From Aeromicrobium endophyticum (GTDB taxonomy: Bacteria; Actinomycetota; Actinomycetes; Propionibacteriales; Nocardioidaceae): a stretch of DNA of 64,000 nucleotides. Location: NCBI RefSeq assembly GCF_003586285.1, contig NZ_QUBR01000001.1:1543373-1607372 (forward strand), given 5' to 3'. A model generated the notes under the pieces. It was not told the origin of the DNA and did no database searches. It saw nothing but the letters and a program-made list of their open reading frames with translations. A program made the position numbers and the translations under genes. This document shows, piece by piece, positions 34,701 through 43,216 of the stretch (positions are counted from its first letter, which is position 1; each line of letters opens with the position of its first letter).

Positions 34701-36047
34701 GTGCTCCCGGCGGCCCGCACCCTGCAGCGTCCTGACGGACGCGCTGCGCGGGTCGTCCCGCGCGTCGGACGGACGCTGGTCGCGCCGGCCGTCGTGGTGC
34801 TCGTGCTGGCCCTGCTGCTGCCGTTGGCGCTCGGCTCGGTCTTCGGGGCCGTCGTCGCGCTGGGTGCCGCCGTCCTGATGCTCGCGCTGGTGACGTTCGG
34901 CATCGAGAGCACCGCGATCGGCCTGCTGGCGCTGGGCTTCGTCCTGGCGCCGATGAACGACGTCCGCCCCGTCGCGGCCCTGACGTTCGTGACGATGTCC
35001 GACGTCTTCCTGGTGCTCAGCATCGGCCTGCTGCTGCCGATCCTGGTCACGGGCCGGTTCGAGCGCCAGGCCCTGTTCCTGGTCGGGGCGGCCGGGGTGG
35101 TGGGCCTCGGCCTGGTCACGTCGGTCGCCGGCGACCACGCGCTGGCGAGCCTCAACGGCCTGCTGCGGCTGCTGGTCGGCGCGCTGATGCTGCCGGTGAC
35201 CTTCATGCTGTGGCGGCCGCGGCGCAACATCGTGACGCTCCTGGCCGCGGCCTACGTGCTGGGCAACTCGATCAGCGTGCTGCAGGCCGTCGCGAGCGGT
35301 CTGGTGTCGTACGAGGGGCGTGCGATCGGGCTGACCCGGCACCCCAACATCCTCGGGCTCTGCTCGATGCTGGCGCTCACGCTCATCCCGTTCCTGCTGC
35401 AGGAGCTGCCGCGGTGGAGTGGTTGGATCGTGCTCGCCGCGGCCGGGGTGTGCGGTTACGGGGTCTGGATCAGCGGCAGCCGCGCGGCCCTGCTGGTCGC
35501 CGTGGCGATGGTCGCGGTCTACCTGGTGCTCTCGCGCTCGGTCGAGCGCGGGCTGCTGCTGTTCGGCGCGAGCATCGTCCCGGTCTACCTCGTGGGCCGC
35601 ACGCTCAGCTCGGGCGACGTCGGCAACAACATCCTCAACCGGTTCGTCGGCGGTGGTAGTGCCAGCGCGTCCGACCTGGCGCGCGAGCAGCTCGTGCGCG
35701 AGGCCGTCGAGCGGTTCCTGAGCAGCCCCGTGCTGGGCGTCGGCTTCGCGGACGCGCTCGAGGCGCACAACATCTACCTGCAGGTCGCGGCCTCCGGCGG
35801 CGTCGCGGGGCTGGCGTTCTACCTCGTCCTGCTGGCCTCGGTGGTGCGGCAGCCCCTGCGGCTCCCGTCGCGCTACCGGCTGCTGGCGCTGCCGGCCTTC
35901 GGATACGTCCTCGTCGGATTCATCACTCCTCTGCTCTGGGATCGTTACATCTGGTGTCTGCTGGCCCTGCCCTTCCTGATGTCGGTGCGAGGCGAGGCGG
36001 ACGACTCCGCTCCCTCTCGCAACGACGCCCTCCAGGAGACCGCATGA
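34701..36047 (+). CDS. O-antigen ligase / polymerase family membrane protein (Wzy/WaaL-like)
   Basis: 448 residues with about 11-12 helices. The large extracytoplasmic loop near the C-terminus and the pattern GRAIGLTRHPNILGL, ISGSRAALLVAVAM and GVGFADALEAHNIYLQVAASGG (with the catalytic-type His in AHN) are those of the O-antigen ligase/polymerase superfamily. GTG 34701, 11 bases after the kinase stop; the much longer open frame is a shadow of the kinase. Overlaps the FkbM gene by four bases. Likely polymerises repeat units outside the membrane. Confidence 0.85.
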   Translation: MLPAARTLQRPDGRAARVVPRVGRTLVAPAVVVLVLALLLPLALGSVFGAVVALGAAVLMLALVTFGIESTAIGLLALGFVLAPMNDVRPVAALTFVTMSDVFLVLSIGLLLPILVTGRFERQALFLVGAAGVVGLGLVTSVAGDHALASLNGLLRLLVGALMLPVTFMLWRPRRNIVTLLAAAYVLGNSISVLQAVASGLVSYEGRAIGLTRHPNILGLCSMLALTLIPFLLQELPRWSGWIVLAAAGVCGYGVWISGSRAALLVAVAMVAVYLVLSRSVERGLLLFGASIVPVYLVGRTLSSGDVGNNILNRFVGGGSASASDLAREQLVREAVERFLSSPVLGVGFADALEAHNIYLQVAASGGVAGLAFYLVLLASVVRQPLRLPSRYRLLALPAFGYVLVGFITPLLWDRYIWCLLALPFLMSVRGEADDSAPSRNDALQETA

Positions 36048-36850
36048 GTATCGTCCGCCGCGGCCGGTTCGCCCTGCTCCGCACCCGCCAGACACTCTCG
36101 GTCTTCGACAACGGGTGGGACGTCCTGCGGCGCATCGCCGTGGGCGGCGACGAGCTGGTCTACCGGGTCGGCCCCGTCCAGATCACCGGTCCCAACGCCC
36201 CGGGCGCCCGGGTGCCGGTCTACGAGGTGTTCGCCGAGGACGAGTACGGCATGGACTGGTTCGCCCAAGGGCTCGGCGAGGCTCCGTCGCTGGTCGACAT
36301 CGGCGCCCACATCGGCTGCTTCTCGATCGCCTTCGCCACCCGGTTCAGCGGCGCGACGGTCGACGCCTTCGAGCCGACCCCCTCCACCGGCTCGTTCCTG
36401 CAGCGCAACGTCGACGACAACGGATTGGCCGACCGCGTCCGGGTGCACCGCGAGGCCGTGTCGGCGTCGGCCGGCGTGCTGGTGATGGCGGACAACGGGG
36501 CGGGCAGCGGGCACAACGGCGTCCTGCACCTGGGCGAGGCCGGAGCAGTCAGCATCGAGGTCCCGTGCGTCGGCCTCGCCTCGGTGCTCGCGTCGGCCGG
36601 CGACCGCGTCGACATCATGAAGATGGACGCCGAGGGCGCCGAGTACGACGTCATCCTCAACTCGCCGCCCGAGCGCTGGGCGGGGGTGCGGCGACTCGTC
36701 ATGGAGTACCACCCCCTGCCGGGCCACTCCTTCGACGAGCTCGAGACGTACCTGGCCGACGTGGGACTGCCGCTGGTCAGGCGCGACCGGTACGCCGACG
36801 GCCTGGGCCTGGCCTGGTTCTCGCGCGACGAGCTGCCGCCCGTCGACTGA
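36044..36850 (+). CDS. FkbM-family methyltransferase (paralogue pair B)
   Basis: 268 residues: LVDIGAHIGCFSIAFATRF, DAFEPTPSTGSFLQRNV, KMDAEGAEYDVILNS and VMEYHPLPGHSFDEL. Very like 31249-32049. ATG 36044 overlaps the polymerase stop. Last gene of the kinase-polymerase-methyltransferase operon; convergent with the next gene. Confidence 0.88.
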   Translation: MSIVRRGRFALLRTRQTLSVFDNGWDVLRRIAVGGDELVYRVGPVQITGPNAPGARVPVYEVFAEDEYGMDWFAQGLGEAPSLVDIGAHIGCFSIAFATRFSGATVDAFEPTPSTGSFLQRNVDDNGLADRVRVHREAVSASAGVLVMADNGAGSGHNGVLHLGEAGAVSIEVPCVGLASVLASAGDRVDIMKMDAEGAEYDVILNSPPERWAGVRRLVMEYHPLPGHSFDELETYLADVGLPLVRRDRYADGLGLAWFSRDELPPVD

Positions 36851-36868
36851 CTTACGTCCGGCCGGGGC

Positions 36869-37549
36869 TCAGCGGAAGTCGAGCAGCATGGTGTCGGGCG
36901 GCGCGGCCTCCTGCGGCATGGCCGACTTGTCGACCCGGGCGCGCACGCACGTCGTCTCGTGCCGCAGGCGCAGGAACCCGGTCTGCCCGCCGTAGCTGAG
37001 GAACAGCTCGCGCACCTGCGCGAGTGCGGACTCGCCGACCGACGGGTGCTTGGTGGCCTCGGCGAACCTCATCAGGCCCGGCAGGTCGAGCTTCTCCCAG
37101 CTGCCGACCTCCTGCACCTCGGGCTCGTGGAACAGCCCGGACGCACTGAAGGTGTCGGCGAGCGGCGGGGCCGAGTCGCGGGCGCCGGTGATCTCGCGCA
37201 GCTTGCGCATCCACGGGATCGAGTCGTCGTGCTGGCGCGAGATGGTCGACAGCAGCCCGTCGGGGCGCAGCACGCGGGCGTACTCGGCCAGCGCCGTCGG
37301 CGCCTCCCGCAGCTCGGGCACGACGACCGCGTCGAAGGCGTCGCCGACGAAGGGCAGGCGCTCGCCCGCGCTGCGGACGTACTGGATGTCGGGGTGGCGG
37401 CTCGCGACGACGTCGTCGCCGGCGACCACGACCTCGTGGCCCTGCTCGACGAGGCGGTAGGCCAACGAGCCGTCGCCGAGGTGCAGCACGCACGACAGAC
37501 GATCGCCGACCAGCCACTTGGCAGTGCGGTCCTCCGGCGATTCGGTCAC
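36869..37549 (-). CDS. Methyltransferase-like protein
   Basis: 226 residues. LHLGDGSLAYRLVEQGHEVVVAGDD looks like motif I, then ERLPFVGDAFDAVVVPEL and ALAEYARVLRPDGLLSTIS, the class I methyltransferase pattern. GTG 37549 is preceded by TAGCCT (37556-37561) at six bases, so the message is probably leaderless. It is divergent from the next gene across only 48 bp. Substrate unknown; it marks the right edge of the polysaccharide region. Confidence 0.75.
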   Translation of the reverse strand: MTESPEDRTAKWLVGDRLSCVLHLGDGSLAYRLVEQGHEVVVAGDDVVASRHPDIQYVRSAGERLPFVGDAFDAVVVPELREAPTALAEYARVLRPDGLLSTISRQHDDSIPWMRKLREITGARDSAPPLADTFSASGLFHEPEVQEVGSWEKLDLPGLMRFAEATKHPSVGESALAQVRELFLSYGGQTGFLRLRHETTCVRARVDKSAMPQEAAPPDTMLLDFR

Positions 37550-37555
37550 GTCCTG

Positions 37556-37561
37556 AGGCTA
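37556..37561 (-). promoter_or_regulatory. -10 box of likely leaderless promoter (methyltransferase-like gene)
   Basis: TAGCCT on the minus strand, 6 bases before GTG 37549. Confidence 0.5.
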
Positions 37562-37585
37562 CTCGTTCGCCCCATGACCGGCCGG

Positions 37586-37591
37586 TACGCT
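37586..37591 (+). promoter_or_regulatory. -10 box of likely leaderless promoter (37598 gene)
   Basis: TACGCT, 6 bases before GTG 37598; this supports that start over the ATG at 37574. Confidence 0.45.
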
Positions 37592-37597
37592 TCGGTC

Positions 37598-38314
37598 GTG
37601 TCCGATCCCTTCATCTCGGCCGCCCTCCTGGAGGGCATCCCGTCGACGTACGCGGGCACCCGCGACGGCATCGACTCGATCCTGCGCGACCGTGGTCTGC
37701 GGCGCAGCACGCCCGAGGACACCGCTCGCTCGCTCCTGCTCGGCGCCGCGGCGACGGCATCGCTCGAGGGCAGCGAGTACGACGCGGACACCCTGGCCGC
37801 CGGCGGCGGCGACGCCGTGGCGCGGGGTGCCGTCCGCCTGTCGACCGAGCTGCTGGGCCTGCTCCCGACGTGGAACCGCTCGCCCGTCCAGGCGCTGGCC
37901 CGCATCCACGCGCTCGCCGCGTCCGGCTCGGCCGATGACGCCGACCTCGGACGTCCGGTCAACCCCGACGGCGTCGCGCGCCTCACTGAGCTGGCCTGGA
38001 TGCTGGGCCAGCCCACCGAGGCCCCGGGCCTCGTCGTCGCGGCCCTCGTCAACGCCGAGATCACCGCCGCGGGCGCCTTCTCGTCGCACAACGGGGTCAT
38101 CGGCCGGGCCGCCGAGCGGCTCGTCCTGCTCGCCAAGGGCGTCGACCCCGCATCGGTGCTGGTGCCGGAGGCCGGGCACGCGGCCGAGCCCGCCGGCTAC
38201 CGCTCGGCGCTCGAGGCCTATGCCGGCGGGCAGCCCACCGGCGTCCACCAGTGGCTGATGTATGCGTCGCAGGCTTTCACCCGGGCCGCCGAGGCGTCCC
38301 CGCTCGCGCGCTGA
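37598..38314 (+). CDS. Conserved actinobacterial protein near ssd (Fic-N-like or annotated oxidoreductase)
   Basis: 238 residues, all-helical by composition, starting SDPFISAALLEGIPSTYAGTRDGID, with SLLLGAAATASLEGSEY and a C-terminal VHQWLMYASQAFTRAAE. The same kind of protein sits beside ssd in many actinobacterial genomes, where it is loosely labelled oxidoreductase; I see no nucleotide-binding motif. The N-terminal helices recall Fic-associated domains, but the HPFxxGNGR active site is absent. Start GTG 37598 is favoured by the -10 box spacing. Confidence 0.6.
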   Translation: MSDPFISAALLEGIPSTYAGTRDGIDSILRDRGLRRSTPEDTARSLLLGAAATASLEGSEYDADTLAAGGGDAVARGAVRLSTELLGLLPTWNRSPVQALARIHALAASGSADDADLGRPVNPDGVARLTELAWMLGQPTEAPGLVVAALVNAEITAAGAFSSHNGVIGRAAERLVLLAKGVDPASVLVPEAGHAAEPAGYRSALEAYAGGQPTGVHQWLMYASQAFTRAAEASPLAR

Positions 38315-38462
38315 GGCCCTCGGTGGCTCGCGCCGCCACCCCCGACTCGCCGCCTCGGATGTGAGCCACGCCACAGACGTGGCGTCGTGCCCGTCCTACG
38401 TTCGAAGAGATCGATGGACCAATCACACTCCGCTCGCAGCGGGTGGACGAAAGGGAGACATC

Positions 38463-38858
38463 ATGCGCAATCGACTCATGAGCGCCGCCGCGGCACTCGC
38501 CCTCGGTGTAGGCGTCACGACCGCCGCCACAGGGAGCGCGAGTGCCGAGCCCTCGGGCACCTACGAATACATCTGCGTCTCGACGACCGGCTCCAGCTAC
38601 TCGATGGCCGCCGGGGAGAAGCTCGGCAACTGCAAGGGCTCGTACCTCCAGAAGTACATCAACGGCAAGCAGATCGAGTCGATCCCACTGGACGGATCGG
38701 GCACGCCCGTCGACCCCGACGGCCAGCTCGACGGGTACTGCATCATCGGGCTCGCGCTGGGCGGGACGGCGGCGATCGTGTTCCCGCCGGCCGGTGCCGC
38801 TGAGCTGATCTTCACCGCCGCCGCGGACCTGACGACCTTGGTCGACTGCGTGGCGTGA
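38463..38858 (+). CDS. Small secreted protein with hydrophobic C-terminus, unknown
   Basis: 131 residues. Signal peptide to ASA (cleavage after about residue 28), four cysteines (YICVS, GNCKG, DGYCII and VDCVA) and a hydrophobic Gly/Ala-rich stretch of about 30 residues ending two residues from the C-terminus. AAAGGGAG before the ATG is a strong ribosome-binding site. The mature part of about 103 residues could be a membrane-active peptide or a small cell-wall protein. Family not recognised. A terminator-like hairpin follows. Confidence 0.7.
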   Translation: MRNRLMSAAAALALGVGVTTAATGSASAEPSGTYEYICVSTTGSSYSMAAGEKLGNCKGSYLQKYINGKQIESIPLDGSGTPVDPDGQLDGYCIIGLALGGTAAIVFPPAGAAELIFTAAADLTTLVDCVA

Positions 38859-38896
38859 CTCCAAGCGGTGGGCAGCCCGCCGCAGCCAGCACGCAC

Positions 38897-38929
38897 GACG
38901 GCGCCGGACCTCGAGGGGCCGGCGCCGTC
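38897..38929 (+). terminator. Hairpin terminator of the secreted-protein gene
   Basis: GACGGCGCCGG pairs perfectly with CCGGCGCCGTC (11 bp) around an 11-base loop, 38 bases after the stop codon. Confidence 0.7.
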
Positions 38930-39193
38930 CGGTCGACACGGTCCCGGTTACCAAGCGTGCTGGATCTGAGTCGTCGAGGCTCCGCGATCCCTGAGCGGTC
39001 GAGAGTCCGAGCGAGCGACTTTCCCATTGAGACGGGTGATCGCCGCGTGGGTACCGGTGTGTCGTCCGTTGTGTTGTTGTTCTCCATGTGTACGCCGTGA
39101 CGGTCGCGGAGTGAAGCCCTACTCGTCCGTAACGTTGTGCGCATTGCTTCACAAGCGGGCGGCAGAGCGTGGGCACGGAGCCGTCCGGATGTC

Positions 39194-39199
39194 TAGGAT
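39194..39199 (+). promoter_or_regulatory. -10 box of likely leaderless promoter (SGNH lipoprotein)
   Basis: TAGGAT, 6 bases before ATG 39206. Confidence 0.5.
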
Positions 39200-39205
39200 G
39201 CTGGC

Positions 39206-40066
39206 ATGCGCCGCCGATCCCTCGCCCGGGCGCTGGCTGCCGCAGTGGTAGCCCTCGGGGCCGCAGGGTGCTCCGGCGGGTCGGACGACGAGGGTCCGGC
39301 CGGGGCGGCGGGCTACGTCGCGATCGGCGACTCCTTCACCTCGGGCCCGGGCATCGCCCCGGCCGATCCCGACCAGCCCGGGTGCCTGAGGTCGCTGTCG
39401 AACTATCCGCACCTGCTGGCGTCCGAGGGATCGGCGTCACGGCTCACGGACGTCAGCTGCGGCGGCGAGACCACCGAGATGCTGCGCGACGGCCGCACCC
39501 TCGACGGCGGCACCGAGGTCGAGCCCCAGCTGGCATCGATCGGGCGCGAGACGACCCGGGTGACGGTCGGCATCGGCGCCAACGACTCGGGCGCCACGGC
39601 CGGCCTCTACACGAACTGCCTGCTGCCGACCAGCGCCACCGACGCGCTGTGCTCGAGCTTCACCTCGACGTACATGCCGACGGTGTTCCCGAAGACGCTG
39701 GACAGCGTCGTGTCGGTGCTCGACGAGGTGGCGCAGCGGGCTCCCGACGCCGACGTCCGGCTGGTCGGCTACCTGCGCATCGCGCCCGAGCAGGGACAGT
39801 GCGCCGTGCTGCCGCTCAGCGAGACGCGGCGCGCGATGGTCGCCGGCTACGAGCAGAGGCTGGCCTCGACGCTGGCCAAGGCCGCCCAGCGCGCCGGCGT
39901 GCCGTACGTCGACATGCACCGGGCGTCCGTGGGCCACGATGCCTGTGCGGGCGACCAGGCGTGGGTCAACGGCCTGAGCGACAACACGGCGACGGGCGGC
40001 GGCGCGTTCCTGCACCCCACCGCGGCGGGCATGAGGGCCGTCGCCGACCAGCTCGGACGGCGCTGA
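39206..40066 (+). CDS. SGNH/GDSL-family esterase, lipoprotein
   Basis: 286 residues with a lipobox (LGAAGCS, Cys 22) and the SGNH blocks: catalytic Ser in YVAIGDSFTSGPG, Gly in SCGGETT, Asn in GIGANDSG and the final Asp/His replaced by GAFLHPTAAG with His. It resembles the secreted actinobacterial lipase/esterase group (Streptomyces SGNH esterases). Acts outside the membrane on ester bonds, substrate unknown. Convergent with the HAD gene after 10 bp. Confidence 0.88.
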   Translation: MRRRSLARALAAAVVALGAAGCSGGSDDEGPAGAAGYVAIGDSFTSGPGIAPADPDQPGCLRSLSNYPHLLASEGSASRLTDVSCGGETTEMLRDGRTLDGGTEVEPQLASIGRETTRVTVGIGANDSGATAGLYTNCLLPTSATDALCSSFTSTYMPTVFPKTLDSVVSVLDEVAQRAPDADVRLVGYLRIAPEQGQCAVLPLSETRRAMVAGYEQRLASTLAKAAQRAGVPYVDMHRASVGHDACAGDQAWVNGLSDNTATGGGAFLHPTAAGMRAVADQLGRR

Positions 40067-40076
40067 GGCGGCTGCG

Positions 40077-40877
40077 TCAGGCCGAGCGGTTGCGGCGGTG
40101 CGAGACCACGGCCACCGCGACGGCGCTGACCGCTCCCGCCACGACGGCCGTGGCGGCCGCCTTGCCGGCCTTGGTGTCGAGGCCCAGGCGGCGACGCAGG
40201 GCCACGGGACGGGCGAACACGAGCACGGGCCAGCCGTTCTCGTCGGCCAGCCGGCGCAGCGCCTTGTCGGGGTTGACCGCGAAGGGGTGACCCACGGCCT
40301 CGAGCATCGGCACGTCGGTCTCGGAGTCGGAGTAGGCGTACGACTCGTCGAGGTCGTAGCCGCGCTCGGCCGCGAGCTGCCGCATCGCGTCGGCCTTGTG
40401 CGGGCCGTAGGCGTAGAAGTCGACCTCGCCGGTGTAGCGGCCGTCCTCGGCCACCAGCGTCGTGGCGATGACGTGGTCGACGCCCAGCATCGCCCCGATG
40501 GGCTCGACGACCTCGATGCCCGACGCCGACACGATGATGACGTCGCGCCCCGAGGCCTGGTGCTGCTCGATCAGCGTCACGGCCTCCTCGAACACGATGG
40601 GGTCGATGATCGTGTGCAGGGTCTCGGCGACGGCCTGGCGCACGACCTCGACGTCCCAGCCCGTGACCATCTGCGTCAGGTAGGCGCGCATCTTCTCGAG
40701 CTGGTCGTGGTCGGCGCCGCTGATCGAGAACATGAAGTTGGCGTACGCGCTGCGCAGCACGGCCCGGCGGTTGAGCAGGCCGCCGTCGTAGAAGGGCTTG
40801 CCGAAGGCAAGCGTGCTCGACTTGGCGATGATCGTCTTGTCCAGGTCGAAGAATGCCGCAGTCCGCGAAGGGCTCAC
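40077..40877 (-). CDS. HAD-IB-family phosphatase, membrane-tailed
   Basis: 266 residues. The HAD nucleophile motif is AAFFDLDKTIIAKSS, motif II region VIIVSASGIEVV, motif III/IV YAYSDSETDVPMLEAVG. A C-terminal hydrophobic stretch (about 235-258) would anchor it. This SerB-like HAD-IB protein is found next to ssd in actinobacteria. GTG 40877 follows TATCCT (40884-40889) at six bases, so leaderless. Substrate could be a phospholipid or phosphoserine; not determinable here. Confidence 0.85.
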   Translation of the reverse strand: MSPSRTAAFFDLDKTIIAKSSTLAFGKPFYDGGLLNRRAVLRSAYANFMFSISGADHDQLEKMRAYLTQMVTGWDVEVVRQAVAETLHTIIDPIVFEEAVTLIEQHQASGRDVIIVSASGIEVVEPIGAMLGVDHVIATTLVAEDGRYTGEVDFYAYGPHKADAMRQLAAERGYDLDESYAYSDSETDVPMLEAVGHPFAVNPDKALRRLADENGWPVLVFARPVALRRRLGLDTKAGKAAATAVVAGAVSAVAVAVVSHRRNRSA

Positions 40878-40883
40878 CCCTCC

Positions 40884-40889
40884 AGGATA
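40884..40889 (-). promoter_or_regulatory. -10 box of likely leaderless promoter (HAD gene)
   Basis: TATCCT on the minus strand, 6 bases before GTG 40877. The GGAGG between lies too close to the start to act as a ribosome-binding site. Confidence 0.5.
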
Positions 40890-40982
40890 GGGCGGTCCAC
40901 AGGCGGATGGGTCAGGCTTCGCCGTCCACAGGTCATCGATTCGATCTTTCGGCGCGTCGAGCGGGCGGCGAGGGTCGAGGGC

Positions 40983-42047
40983 ATGACCCGTTCTTCCACG
41001 CCCGTGACGTCCCCGGGCGGCCCGACCCTGATCGCCTCGGGCGACGAGCAGCTCGTCGACGACGCCCTGCGCTGGTGTGCCGCGGTGGGGTCCGTGCCCG
41101 AGCGCGCGGACGACGTCGCGGCCGTGCGCCGCTCGTGGCGCACGGCCGCGGCGGTGCTGGTCGGCGACGACCTGGTGGCGCCGCTGGCCCGTGCGGCACT
41201 GCCCCGACGCGAGCACGTGGTGGTGGTCGCGCGCGACCCCGAGCGCTCGTGGCCGTCGGCCATCGACGTCGGCGCGGTGGCGGTGTGCACGCCGGCCGAC
41301 GAGCAGCGGGTCGTCGAGCTGCTCTCGTCCGCGCTCGACGGATCGGGCGAGGCGTGCGTCGTGTCGGTGATCGGCGGGGTCGGCGGTGCGGGGGCGTCGA
41401 CGTTCGCGGTCGCGCTCGGGCTGCAGGCCGCCCGCAGGAGCCTGCAGCCTCTGGTCGTCGACGCCGATCCGCTCGGCGGCGGCCTCGAGCTGCTGACGGG
41501 CACCGAGCGAGCCGGCGGGGTGCGGTGGGACGACTTCGGGTCGACGAAGGGACGGCTCGACGCGGCTTCGCTGGCCGACGTCCTGCCCGCGCGCGGTGGC
41601 GTGAGCCAGCTGGTGTGGTCGCGCGACTCCTCGCGGCAGGTGCCCGGCTCGTGGAGCGAGGTCGTGTCGGCCGCGGTGCGAGGGTTCGATCTCGTGGTGG
41701 TCGACGTCCCCCGCCATCTCGGCGACACCGGGGCCGAGCTCGTCGGGCGGTCGGTGCTGACGCTGGTGATGGTCCCCGAGGAGATCGCCGCCGTGGCGGC
41801 GGCCCGCCAGGTGCTGGCCGCGGTGTCGCCGCGGGCACCGGCGGTGGCGCTGGTCAGCGTCGCCCGTCCGGCGGGCATCGGGGTAGGCGCGGTCGAGGAG
41901 GCACTCGGCATGCCGGCGCTGACTCGCGTCCGGCCCGACCGCCGGGTTCGACCCGCGGTCGACCAGGGGCGCGGCCCCGGCCGGTCGCGGTCGCTGCGCC
42001 GTGCCGCAGGCACGGTGCTCGACGCGGTGGGGCTGGAGAGCCCGTGA
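40983..42047 (+). CDS. ssd: Septum-site-determining protein Ssd / CpaE-like ATPase
   Basis: 354 residues. MinD/ParA-type fold with a deviant Walker A, SVIGGVGGAGASTFAVALG, DADPLGGGLELLTG and VDVPRHLGD; an N-terminal receiver-like segment of about 130 residues precedes it, as in CpaE. In mycobacteria the Ssd protein affects septation; beside tadA it is likely the CpaE-type localiser of the Tad pilus machine. ATG 40983; the frame upstream is a shadow. Overlaps tadA by four bases. Confidence 0.85.
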   Translation: MTRSSTPVTSPGGPTLIASGDEQLVDDALRWCAAVGSVPERADDVAAVRRSWRTAAAVLVGDDLVAPLARAALPRREHVVVVARDPERSWPSAIDVGAVAVCTPADEQRVVELLSSALDGSGEACVVSVIGGVGGAGASTFAVALGLQAARRSLQPLVVDADPLGGGLELLTGTERAGGVRWDDFGSTKGRLDAASLADVLPARGGVSQLVWSRDSSRQVPGSWSEVVSAAVRGFDLVVVDVPRHLGDTGAELVGRSVLTLVMVPEEIAAVAAARQVLAAVSPRAPAVALVSVARPAGIGVGAVEEALGMPALTRVRPDRRVRPAVDQGRGPGRSRSLRRAAGTVLDAVGLESP

Positions 42048-43216
42048 CTGCCCACTCGTCCACGCCGGAGGGGTCCGTCGTCGAGCGGGTGCGCCGGCGT
42101 CTGTCCGCCGACGCCGCCGAGCCGACCGCGCTCACGGTCGCCGACGCGCTGCGCGCCGAGCAGCAGGTGGCCGGCAGTGGCACGGTCCTGCAGATCGTCG
42201 ACCAGCTGCGCAGCGAGACGAGGGGAGCCGGACCGCTCGACCCGTTGCTCGCGCTGCCCGACGTCACCGACGTCCTGGTCAACGGTGCCGAGCAGGTGCA
42301 CGTCGACTGCGGCCGCGGCCTCGAGCGCGTCCCGCTGCGCTTCGACGACGACGATGCCGTGCGGCGCCTCGCCCAGCGCCTCGCGGCGCAGGCGGGCCGC
42401 CGCCTCGACGACGCCAGCCCGTGGGTCGACGCGCGTCTGCGCGACGGCACCCGCCTCCACGCGGTGCTCTCGCCGATCGCGCGGCCCGGCACCGTCATCT
42501 CCCTGCGCGTGCCGCCGCGGCGGTCGTACACGCTGGCCGGCCTGCGCGACGCGGGGTCGATCACCGACGAGGGCCTCGAGCTGCTCACCGGGGTCGTCGC
42601 GTCGCGTGCCGCGTTCGTCGTGACGGGCGGCACCGGCTCGGGCAAGACCACGCTGCTGTCGGCGCTGCTGTCCGAGGTCCCGCCCGCCGAGCGCATCGTC
42701 GTCGTCGAGGACGCCACCGAGCTGCGTCCCGACCACCCGCACGTCGTGGGTCTCGAGGCGCGGCCCGCCAACGTCGAGGGTGCCGGCCGGGTCACGGTGC
42801 GCGACCTCGTGCGGCAGGCGCTGCGCATGCGTCCTGACCGACTGGTGGTGGGCGAGGTGCGAGGCGCCGAGGTCGTCGACCTGCTGGCTGCCCTCAACAC
42901 CGGCCACGAGGGCGGGTGCGGCACGGTGCACGCCAACTCGCCGGCCGACGTGCCCGCGCGCTTCGAGGCGCTGGGGGTCGCGGCGGGGCTGCCGCGCGAC
43001 GCGGTGCACAGCCAGCTCGCAGCGGGCATCGAGGTCGTCGTCCACGTCGGGCGGCCGGCGGCCGGGCGACGTGCGGTCGAGCAGATCGCCGTCGTCCGAC
43101 GGGCCGACGGCGGAGCGGCCGTGGTCTGCACGCCGGCGGTGACCTTCGTGGGCGGCCGGGCGATCCGCGGACCGGGCTGGTCGCGACTCGTCGGGGTCGT
43201 CGGGGTCGTCGGATGA
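42044..43216 (+). CDS. tadA: TadA secretion ATPase
   Basis: 390 residues, type II/IV secretion ATPase that powers pilus assembly. Walker A GGTGSGKTTLLSALL, the Asp box VVVEDATEL, Walker B RLVVGEVRGAEVVD and the His box GTVHANSPADVPARFEAL are all seen. GTG 42044 overlaps ssd; stop overlaps tadB. Its C-terminus is a short repetitive GVVGVVG. Confidence 0.93.
   Translation: MTAHSSTPEGSVVERVRRRLSADAAEPTALTVADALRAEQQVAGSGTVLQIVDQLRSETRGAGPLDPLLALPDVTDVLVNGAEQVHVDCGRGLERVPLRFDDDDAVRRLAQRLAAQAGRRLDDASPWVDARLRDGTRLHAVLSPIARPGTVISLRVPPRRSYTLAGLRDAGSITDEGLELLTGVVASRAAFVVTGGTGSGKTTLLSALLSEVPPAERIVVVEDATELRPDHPHVVGLEARPANVEGAGRVTVRDLVRQALRMRPDRLVVGEVRGAEVVDLLAALNTGHEGGCGTVHANSPADVPARFEALGVAAGLPRDAVHSQLAAGIEVVVHVGRPAAGRRAVEQIAVVRRADGGAAVVCTPAVTFVGGRAIRGPGWSRLVGVVGVVG

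Larger units (their letters stand above)
38859..39205. other. 347-bp intergenic region
   Basis: Holds a hairpin at 38897-38929 and the leaderless promoter of the next gene at 39194. GC drops in the middle (about 39020-39140). I see no further gene in it. Confidence 0.5.

Noticed and set aside
40853..42043. N-terminal extension of tadA through ssd
   Set aside because: Alternate-frame reading of ssd; tadA begins at GTG 42044 with a four-base overlap.
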